Program-made: the position numbers and the translations under genes
The notes under the pieces: generated by a model
Seen by the model: only the letters and a program-made list of their open reading frames with translations
Database searches by the model: none
Told to the model about the DNA's origin: nothing
In this document: in pieces, positions 1 to 4,220 of the stretch
How the letters are laid out: the number at the start of each line of letters is the position of its first letter
Position numbering within the stretch: position 1 is the stretch's first letter
Source of the DNA: Candidatus Nanohalarchaeota archaeon
GTDB taxonomy: Archaea; EX4484-52; B79-G9
DNA: 6,895 bases
Assembly (NCBI GenBank): GCA_017610545.1
Contig: JAFCBV010000033.1
Location: 1-6,895, forward strand
Direction: 5' to 3'

Positions 1-2
1 AC

Positions 3-860
3 ATGCGCACCCTACAGCGAAAAAAAGGAAACGGAGTGTATTATTATCTTCAGCACTCATTTCGGAAGAACGGTAAAGTCATAACAAAAGAAAAATATCT
101 TGGCAAGGCAATGCCAGGAAACATTGATGAAATAAAAAAAACTTTTCTTGAAGCGTGCCGGAAAGCACACACACACGACGTGTTCGAAAAAATAAGAAGT
201 GGTTTTCAGCACGAATGGCAGAGTTATCCAACGTCAATAAAAGAGAAAATAAAAGAACAGATTGCAATTGCGTTTACATACAACACAAACGCTATTGAGG
301 GCTCTAAAATAACGCTTGGCGAAACAAGAGAGTTGGTTGAGCACAAAATCGCCCCGAACAAGCCGCTTTGCGATGTAAAAGAGACAGACGCACACGCAAA
401 AGTTTTTCTTGCAATGCTGAATAAAGAGTCATTCAATACAAGGCTTATTCTGAAATGGCACAACGAACTGTTTAGGGGCACAAAACATGACCTTGCAGGC
501 AAATTTCGTGAGTATCGCGTTAGCGTGGGCGATTATATCGCACCTGACTGGCAGGAGGTGGTTTCATTAATTCATGCGATAATGAATTTTTATAATGAAA
601 ACCAGAACATGCATCCTGTTGAACTTGCAGCAAGAATGCATTATCGTTTCGAGAAAATACACCCATTCGGAGACGGCAACGGAAGAGTGGGGCGCCTGAT
701 AATAAACTACATCCTAGGGCACAGCGGTTACCCGATGCTCATAATTGAATACAAAAAGAGAACGTCATATTACAAGGCGTTGGATAAAAGCGAGAATGAC
801 TTTTTTAATTATTTTGCCCGAAGATATTTGGCAGCGCACAAAAAATATCTATCTCAATAG
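3..860 (+). CDS. Fic-domain protein AMP-transferase (probable self-inhibited type)
   Basis: This 285-residue protein is a Fic (filamentation induced by cAMP) enzyme; the family usually transfers AMP from ATP to hydroxyl side chains of target proteins. The complete Fic motif HPFGDGNGRVGR lies at residues 220-231, with catalytic H220 and the metal/phosphate-binding D224, N226 and R228. The target-binding flap is around residues 165-182 (GKFREYRVSVGDY). TNAIEG at 95-100 fits the (S/T)xxxE(G/N) inhibitory motif placed before the Fic core, so E99 should hold the enzyme inactive until relieved. Residues 10-38 (VYYYLQHSFR...KYLG) form a small N-terminal beta module often seen on archaeal Fic proteins. 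No signal peptide or membrane segment is visible. The ATG is only 2 nt inside the window, so its ribosome site cannot be checked and the true start could lie upstream, though the N-terminus looks near complete. The target is unknown, and no antitoxin-like gene lies downstream. Confidence 0.9.
   Translation: MRTLQRKKGNGVYYYLQHSFRKNGKVITKEKYLGKAMPGNIDEIKKTFLEACRKAHTHDVFEKIRSGFQHEWQSYPTSIKEKIKEQIAIAFTYNTNAIEGSKITLGETRELVEHKIAPNKPLCDVKETDAHAKVFLAMLNKESFNTRLILKWHNELFRGTKHDLAGKFREYRVSVGDYIAPDWQEVVSLIHAIMNFYNENQNMHPVELAARMHYRFEKIHPFGDGNGRVGRLIINYILGHSGYPMLIIEYKKRTSYYKALDKSENDFFNYFARRYLAAHKKYLSQ
840..850 (-). terminator. possible T-rich terminator of the nop5-flpA unit
   Basis: Reading leftward past the flpA stop, the first pyrimidine run is TTTTTT (positions 845-840), preceded by AGATA, about 25 nt beyond the stop. 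Archaeal RNA polymerase can stop at such T-runs without a hairpin. The run lies inside the 3' end of the convergent fic coding region, so the A-run may simply encode lysine. Confidence 0.2.
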
Positions 861-870
861 CACGCGATAT

Positions 871-1518
871 TTATATCATTCGCCCAACAAAAAACGCATG
901 GTCCTTCTCAAAGGGGTTAAGATTGACATCAGAAGTTATGTTAAACATTTTCGATAGCTTCTGCTTTTCCTGCACAAAAATATCCCTTGGCTTTGCCGCA
1001 ACATCAATGCTCCGCGCCTTGATAGCAATCATCATATGCCCGCCCTTTTTCAGGAACACTTTTGCATTTCGCATAAGAATCTCTGACTGGTCGCGCTGGG
1101 CAACGTCACAGTATACAAGGTCAACTTTCTCAACTCTCTGCGCCCAGTTTTCAGGCATGCGCGCGTCTGCAAGTATTGGGACAATGTTTTTTCTTTGCGA
1201 GGACACCTGCATAAGGTCGCGCACCATACGTGCAGAAAACTCTATGCCATATATCATGCCCTCAAACCCGACAATGTCCGAAAGGTGGCTTGCGGTTGTG
1301 CCTGTACTAATTCCAAGATAAAGTATTTTCATGCCGCGGCGAAGCGGAACATCAGTAAGCCCTTTCTGCATTGCAGCTCCAAGCTTTGACTTTTTCGGGT
1401 CCCAAACGCGCCACTCATCCCTGCCTTTTCGAAGCACTCTTTCGTCATAAGCTTTTTTTCTGGGAGCAATACTTCTTGTTGCAAAGTCCCTGCCAAATCT
1501 CTGTATTTCAGGAATCAT
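871..1518 (-). CDS. flpA: Fibrillarin-like rRNA/tRNA 2'-O-methyltransferase
   Basis: This 215-residue archaeal fibrillarin is the SAM-dependent methyltransferase of the box C/D ribonucleoprotein; it methylates ribose 2'-OH of rRNA or tRNA at sites chosen by guide sRNAs. The SAM-binding motif I is YLGISTGTTASHLSDI (67-82), followed by the acidic ribose-binding GIEFS (91-95), LADAR (116-120) and DLVYCDVAQ (133-141). The expected K-D-K-H catalytic set is present as K45 (in SKLG), D138, K167 (AIKARSID) and H207 (FEKDHAFFVG). Motif I reads ST where many homologues have AS, a mild change. Length and lack of a Gly/Arg-rich N-terminal arm are normal for archaea, which lack the eukaryotic GAR domain. 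The ATG overlaps the nop5 stop by one base (TAATG), implying translational coupling and balanced synthesis with its partner Nop5. The 3' end lies 10 bp from the stop of the convergent fic gene. Confidence 0.97.
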   Translation of the reverse strand: MIPEIQRFGRDFATRSIAPRKKAYDERVLRKGRDEWRVWDPKKSKLGAAMQKGLTDVPLRRGMKILYLGISTGTTASHLSDIVGFEGMIYGIEFSARMVRDLMQVSSQRKNIVPILADARMPENWAQRVEKVDLVYCDVAQRDQSEILMRNAKVFLKKGGHMMIAIKARSIDVAAKPRDIFVQEKQKLSKMFNITSDVNLNPFEKDHAFFVGRMI

Positions 1519-2831
1519 TATTTTCGCCTCTTTTTACACGCAGACCTTCCGCGTCCTTTAGCGGGGGGTCTTACATTTTGTTTCGGTTTTACAAATGCGG
1601 AACCATTATCCCGCGTATCAGCATTATTGGTTGGACGATGGGTCGTGCCCGATCGAAAACCGGAAGTTTTCGAGCCCTCTGAAGTTCGCGGCTTTTGAGA
1701 ATGATTTGAATGATGCGAATGTGAAGTCGGACGATTTGAAACCGCCGAATTAAATGAGCTATGTCCCTGAGGGCGCGGTCTCATGGACGATTTCTGGCTC
1801 AAAAGCGCACTGTCAACACTTTTTTTAAGGGAGTCTCCCCGAAATTCACCACCGTAAAAATCAAGTTTAAGTGCAATTGACAGTTTTCCTGCAAGTATTC
1901 GCGCAATCTTTCCTTTTTTATCCCTTGGTGCTGACTGCAAATAGCGTGTGTTGAATATAACCCCGTGCTTTGGGCTTGAGCCTGTGCCGTGCTTGAACCG
2001 GAAGAACGCTCTTTCTGCGCCAAGTATCTGTATGGTCGATGCAGGGAACTTCGCAAGGCGCTCGAGTGAGCCTGCATGTGCAAGAAGCCTGGCCGACATC
2101 ATGCCGCCAAGTATTGCGTGTGTGTTCGGGCACACTTTTTTTGATTTCATTTCAATATACTTCTCAAGTTCTTCGCGCGCTTTGAAGTCTTCCAGAATCT
2201 TTTTTGCAAAAACGCGAATCTCCTCAAGATCTTCTTTTGAGATGTCAGAGCCAAGAGAATCATGCGGCTCTGCGCCGCGAACATCACTTCTGTAAAGCGT
2301 TGTTGAAATATATTCTGAAAATGCCTTGTTGTCAGACAGCTTATAGCCTGCTTCCGGGAAGTACTGTCCGTACCACTCGCGAAGGCGCATTGCAAGCGTG
2401 TTTGTAGTGCGCTCTATTTCATCGAGCGCATTGATTGCGTGAACGATGAGTTTATCGTTAACAGGCTCTTTCTGCATTGAACTTTTTGAGAGTTCAAAGT
2501 TGACTGCATGGACGAATGAAAGAAATTCCATTCTGTTTTTAAACAGCCGTTGCTTTTCTGCAATTAAAATCATATTTTTTCGAAGTGCATCTCCGGCAGG
2601 GTTTGGGAACTCGTGCTTGTAGCCTTCTTTTTTTATTTCAAAAAGGACATCTTTTTCTTTTAGCTTTGAGGCAATTTCGCTTTCCTCACGCGACAGCTTT
2701 GGCTGCATACAATCTTGCATTGCACGTGCAGCAAGCTCAGGCTCTTTTGGGAATGAGACAAACGCACGTTCGCGTCCATTCCCGTCAGAGGCAAAAACTC
2801 CTATCGGAGAAAAAGAAACATAAATCGTCAT
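1518..2831 (-). CDS. nop5: Nop5 (Nop56/58 family) scaffold protein of box C/D sRNP
   Basis: This 437-residue protein is the scaffold of the archaeal box C/D methylation complex: its N-terminal domain binds fibrillarin, a central coiled coil makes Nop5 dimers, and the C-terminal Nop domain binds the L7Ae-bound kink-turn of the guide RNA. The start MTIYVSFSPIGVFAS is a typical N-terminus. Residues about 120-230 are helical and charged (coiled-coil region, including ERTTNTLAMRLREWYGQYFP at 140-159). The Nop domain spans about 233-330, with the signature GSLERLAKFPASTIQILGAE (254-273), the PKHGVIF segment (287-293) and GKIARILAGKLSIALKLD (307-324). Residues about 345-437 form an unusual long tail rich in Ser, His, Asn, Pro and Arg, with about 21 Lys/Arg, 6 His and only 3 acidic residues, ending KKRRK. 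Archaeal homologues usually end soon after the Nop domain with a short basic tail. The gene is first in a two-gene unit with flpA, under its own promoter in the 52-bp gap upstream. Confidence 0.96.
   Translation of the reverse strand: MTIYVSFSPIGVFASDGNGRERAFVSFPKEPELAARAMQDCMQPKLSREESEIASKLKEKDVLFEIKKEGYKHEFPNPAGDALRKNMILIAEKQRLFKNRMEFLSFVHAVNFELSKSSMQKEPVNDKLIVHAINALDEIERTTNTLAMRLREWYGQYFPEAGYKLSDNKAFSEYISTTLYRSDVRGAEPHDSLGSDISKEDLEEIRVFAKKILEDFKAREELEKYIEMKSKKVCPNTHAILGGMMSARLLAHAGSLERLAKFPASTIQILGAERAFFRFKHGTGSSPKHGVIFNTRYLQSAPRDKKGKIARILAGKLSIALKLDFYGGEFRGDSLKKSVDSALLSQKSSMRPRPQGHSSFNSAVSNRPTSHSHHSNHSQKPRTSEGSKTSGFRSGTTHRPTNNADTRDNGSAFVKPKQNVRPPAKGRGRSACKKRRK
1521..1799 (-). other. Disordered basic C-terminal tail of Nop5 (residues 345-437)
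   Basis: This segment of the nop5 frame codes for about 93 residues with no fold signature: low-complexity Ser/His/Asn/Pro/Arg sequence (for example SHSHHSNHSQKPR) ending in PPAKGRGRSACKKRRK. The frame is intact, and flpA starts on its stop codon, so it is not a frameshift artefact. By analogy with the charged KKE/D tails of eukaryotic Nop56/Nop58 it may contact RNA, but its composition is different, and that role is inference. Confidence 0.75.
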
Positions 2832-2853
2832 AAGATGTATTCGGCAAAGAATG

Positions 2854-2861
2854 TTTAAAAG
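2854..2861 (-). promoter_or_regulatory. TATA box for nop5-flpA
   Basis: On the minus strand the 52-bp gap upstream of nop5 contains ACCTTTTAAACA. The TTTTAAA core is centred about 26 nt before the A of the nop5 ATG (2831), the normal archaeal TATA-to-start distance. Transcription would therefore begin at or next to the start codon, giving a leaderless mRNA; no Shine-Dalgarno site is seen. The preceding ACC may belong to the TFB recognition element. Confidence 0.6.
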
Positions 2862-2883
2862 GTTAGCGGGAGCCTAAGATAAT

Positions 2884-3654
2884 CTAGATGCGGGCGTCAT
2901 AGGCCTTAACCAGAATCTTTTCCTTGTAAGGCGTGTTTTCAAGAACAGAGTTGACTTCAGAACATAAATTGTCTGCACAAAGCTCCGGGTTGTTGGGATT
3001 GCCTGCGACAATGATGTAAAATGGATTTTCTTTGTCAAAAAGATCTCCAAATCCGTGGCCGAATGCAATGTCAAGCGCGATTTTAAGTTCCTCAAGGGCA
3101 TATTTTTTGGGCGTATGATTGCGGTTTATTCCAAAGAATTTTGGCAAGTCCATATCTATCTGGAATGGATCCATGTCAACGCCCTGATATATTGCGCCGA
3201 TTGCAGGGTGAAACCCCGGAGATTCAATTCCGATTTCACGTGTTTCTAAGCCAAGGCTGTCTTCAAGTGATTCCACAAACTCCCGTGCATAGGTGTCAAT
3301 AGTTTCAGAAGTGGGTTTTGCGCCGGGATGAGTGTCGCCGTAATTTTTCGTTGCAGCACCGCACTCTTTATGCCATGTTCCTGTTTTTGTTCCCGAGCTT
3401 TCCACAAATGCTTTGCGGCTTTCTTCATCTAAAAGAATGAATGTGCCTGCTGATCTTACGTAGTAGTGCTTTTCGTCGGTACCTGTTGGTATTATCCGCT
3501 CATCAATACAGACAATTATCGGCTCCTTTCCGGTTAAATCATAGACTGCTTCAGTTTCTTCAAGTTTTTCTACGAGCCCATCTATTCCAACTGCGTCTTC
3601 AATGAGTTTTTGTTGCACATCCCACGCAGATTGGCGCACATCATCTGAAACCAT
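2884..3654 (-). CDS. Divergent beta-carbonic-anhydrase-like zinc protein
   Basis: This predicted soluble protein has 256 residues from the preferred start. It resembles beta-class carbonic anhydrases, zinc enzymes that interconvert CO2 and bicarbonate. Counting from the ATG at 3654, the zinc-site motif C-x-D-x-R is CIDER (C49, D51, R53). It is followed by YYVRSAG (64-70, matching the family's V-R-N-A-G) and by HKECGA, giving H-x-x-C (H95, C98). Order and spacing fit the family, where C to H is usually a little over 50 residues; here it is 46, with the helix before the His shortened. The C-terminal half (about 110-256) has no motif I recognise and carries a further C-x4-C pair (C226, C231). 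The frame is open 34 codons further, to an ATG at 3756. I prefer 3654 because a TATA box lies 26-27 nt ahead of it and the extension looks non-domain. Substrate and activity are inferred; a non-catalytic relative is possible. Confidence 0.72.
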   Translation of the reverse strand: MVSDDVRQSAWDVQQKLIEDAVGIDGLVEKLEETEAVYDLTGKEPIIVCIDERIIPTGTDEKHYYVRSAGTFILLDEESRKAFVESSGTKTGTWHKECGAATKNYGDTHPGAKPTSETIDTYAREFVESLEDSLGLETREIGIESPGFHPAIGAIYQGVDMDPFQIDMDLPKFFGINRNHTPKKYALEELKIALDIAFGHGFGDLFDKENPFYIIVAGNPNNPELCADNLCSEVNSVLENTPYKEKILVKAYDARI

Positions 3655-3676
3655 TTTCACATCTTTGGCACATAAC

Positions 3677-3684
3677 TTAAAATA
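3677..3684 (-). promoter_or_regulatory. TATA box for the carbonic-anhydrase-like gene
   Basis: On the minus strand the sequence reads ACAACGTATTTTAAG. The TATTTTAA core is centred 26-27 nt before the ATG at 3654, predicting a leaderless transcript from that ATG. This placement is the main reason for rejecting the longer start at 3756, which would put the promoter inside the coding region. Confidence 0.5.
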
Positions 3685-3765
3685 CGTTGTGGTTGCCCAC
3701 ATGTTTTGAGCATAATTTTGTATGCCTTGTGGGTGCCGCGTTGCAATACAAAGCATAGCATTTTA

Positions 3766-3780
3766 CTCTTGATTCAAGAG
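3766..3780. repeat. 15-bp inverted repeat
   Basis: CTCTTGATTCAAGAG is a perfect inverted repeat with 7-bp arms around one central base. It lies about 80 bp upstream of the leftward TATA box, so it could be a regulator site for the carbonic-anhydrase-like gene. A single short palindrome in AT-rich DNA can also arise by chance. Confidence 0.4.
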
Positions 3781-3895
3781 GCACGGGTATTGGCTCACTA
3801 GAAGAATTTTTGGCACCAGAACGCATTTTTTCAATTTTTTGATGTCAAACACATATTTAACACAAAAACAAAATAATTACATCATTTATGGAAAT

Positions 3896-3920
3896 AAACC
3901 AAATATATTTGGTTTGGAAC
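3896..3920. repeat. Direct repeat copy 1 with perfect 20-bp palindrome
   Basis: Positions 3896-3915 are a perfect 20-bp palindrome, AAACCAAATATATTTGGTTT. The 24-nt unit 3897-3920 (starting AACCAAATAT, ending TGGAAC) recurs at 3958-3981 with 21 of 24 identical bases. The symmetry suggests a dimeric DNA-binding protein, and the position, about 90-110 bp upstream of the 4007 TATA box, suits an activator or repressor of the S-layer gene. The regulator is not identifiable from this window. Confidence 0.65.
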
Positions 3921-3943
3921 AATGAACTTCGACAAAAACATAC

Positions 3944-3951
3944 TTTTTATA
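3944..3951 (+). promoter_or_regulatory. Candidate upstream rightward TATA box
   Basis: TTTTTATA lies between the two direct repeats. A start site 26-28 nt downstream would fall at about 3973-3975, at the ATG of a 23-codon frame ending at 4046 and inside repeat copy 2. It may be a second S-layer promoter giving a longer leader, or a chance AT-rich match; the box at 4007 is better formed. Confidence 0.3.
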
Positions 3952-3957
3952 CAAAAC

Positions 3958-3981
3958 AACCAAATATTTTTGCTATGGAAC
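3958..3981. repeat. Direct repeat copy 2
   Basis: This is the second copy of the 24-nt unit, starting exactly 61 bp after the first. It keeps AACCAAATAT, the following TTTG and the final TGGAAC, and differs at three positions, which break the palindrome (ATTTTTGC instead of ATATTTGG). A spacing near six helical turns would put both copies on the same DNA face. It ends 26 bp before the 4007 TATA box. Confidence 0.6.
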
Positions 3982-4006
3982 GATCAAGGAAACAGTTTCG
4001 GGTCAG

Positions 4007-4015
4007 TTATATATA
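4007..4015 (+). promoter_or_regulatory. Main candidate TATA box of the S-layer gene
   Basis: TTATATATA is the closest match to the archaeal TATA consensus in the region. It predicts transcription from about 4037 (the A or G of CTAGAC), which yields a 5' leader of about 184 nt before the S-layer ATG. It directly precedes the block of stem-loops, which all lie within the predicted leader. Confidence 0.55.
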
Positions 4016-4036
4016 CCCCTCAGCCCAATATGTGCT

Positions 4037-4220
4037 AGACGGTTAGAGGGAGGTAGCTCGTTCTATCTAACTCTGCCGCAAGATGGTTATCCCCAACACA
4101 CATTACAATATCTTGCGGGCACAGAAAAACAACAATAACATTGTGCCTTGCAGGGGGCTATCCGGTCATAATCCATGACGGGATAGAATCAACCAAACAA
4201 AAGGAATAGGTGAAAAAACA
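4037..4220 (+). promoter_or_regulatory. Structured 5' leader of the S-layer mRNA
   Basis: Four stem-loops follow one another. A: AGGTAG/CTATCT at 4051-4056 and 4063-4068 with a 6-nt loop, extended by GTT/AAC (4042-4044, 4069-4071) across a bulge. B: perfect 9-bp stem CCGCAAGAT/ATCTTGCGG at 4076-4084 and 4110-4118 with a 25-nt loop. C: GCACA/TGTGC at 4119-4123 and 4142-4146 around an A-rich loop. D: CTATCC-G-GTCAT at 4158-4169 pairs with ATGAC-G-GGATAG at 4175-4186, 11 bp with one G-G mismatch and a 5-nt loop. An unpaired A-rich stretch with the Shine-Dalgarno site follows. It matches no riboswitch class I recognise. It may stabilise an abundant mRNA or control its translation; both are inference. 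Confidence 0.6.
4208..4213 (+). promoter_or_regulatory. Shine-Dalgarno site of the S-layer gene
   Basis: AGGTGA is complementary to the 3' end of archaeal 16S rRNA (AUCACCUCC) and sits 7 nt before the ATG at 4221, in an unstructured A-rich spacer. It fixes the S-layer start and contrasts with the two leftward units, which show no such site. Confidence 0.8.

Larger units (their letters stand above)
3655..4220. other. Divergent AT-rich control region without a confident gene
   Basis: These 566 bp separate the leftward carbonic-anhydrase-like gene from the rightward S-layer gene. From left to right they hold the leftward TATA box, a 15-bp inverted repeat (3766-3780), a T-rich patch (about 3807-3840), two 24-nt direct repeats (3897-3920 and 3958-3981), two rightward TATA-like boxes (3944-3951 and 4007-4015) and a structured leader (about 4037-4220). 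A 52-codon open frame at 3888-4046 overlaps the repeats and one TATA box and is not accepted as a gene. I saw no tRNA or box C/D sRNA. Confidence 0.8.

Noticed and set aside
122..140. TTGATGA resembling a box C of a C/D guide RNA
   Set aside because: It lies within the fic coding sequence and no D box (CUGA) or internal D'/C' pair lies at the right distance; no C/D sRNA was found near nop5-flpA either.
866..877. GATATTTATATC between the fic and flpA stops as a bidirectional terminator
   Set aside because: The arms are only 5 bp of pure A/T-rich sequence with no T-run after them, too weak to call.
923..1321. Plus-strand open frames across flpA and nop5 (923-1321, 1371-1682, 1948-2295, 2585-2833)
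   Set aside because: They lie opposite two confidently recognised genes and show no family motifs or start signals.
3655..3756. N-terminal extension of the carbonic-anhydrase-like protein to an ATG at 3756
   Set aside because: The 34 extra residues look non-domain, no TATA box or Shine-Dalgarno site serves 3756, and a well-placed TATA box lies inside the extension, pointing to the ATG at 3654.
4041..4112. tRNA-like look of the first part of the S-layer leader (GGTAGCTC, GGTTATCCCC)
   Set aside because: No 7-bp acceptor stem, no proper T-loop and no anticodon arm can be built; the pairing instead makes two simple hairpins.
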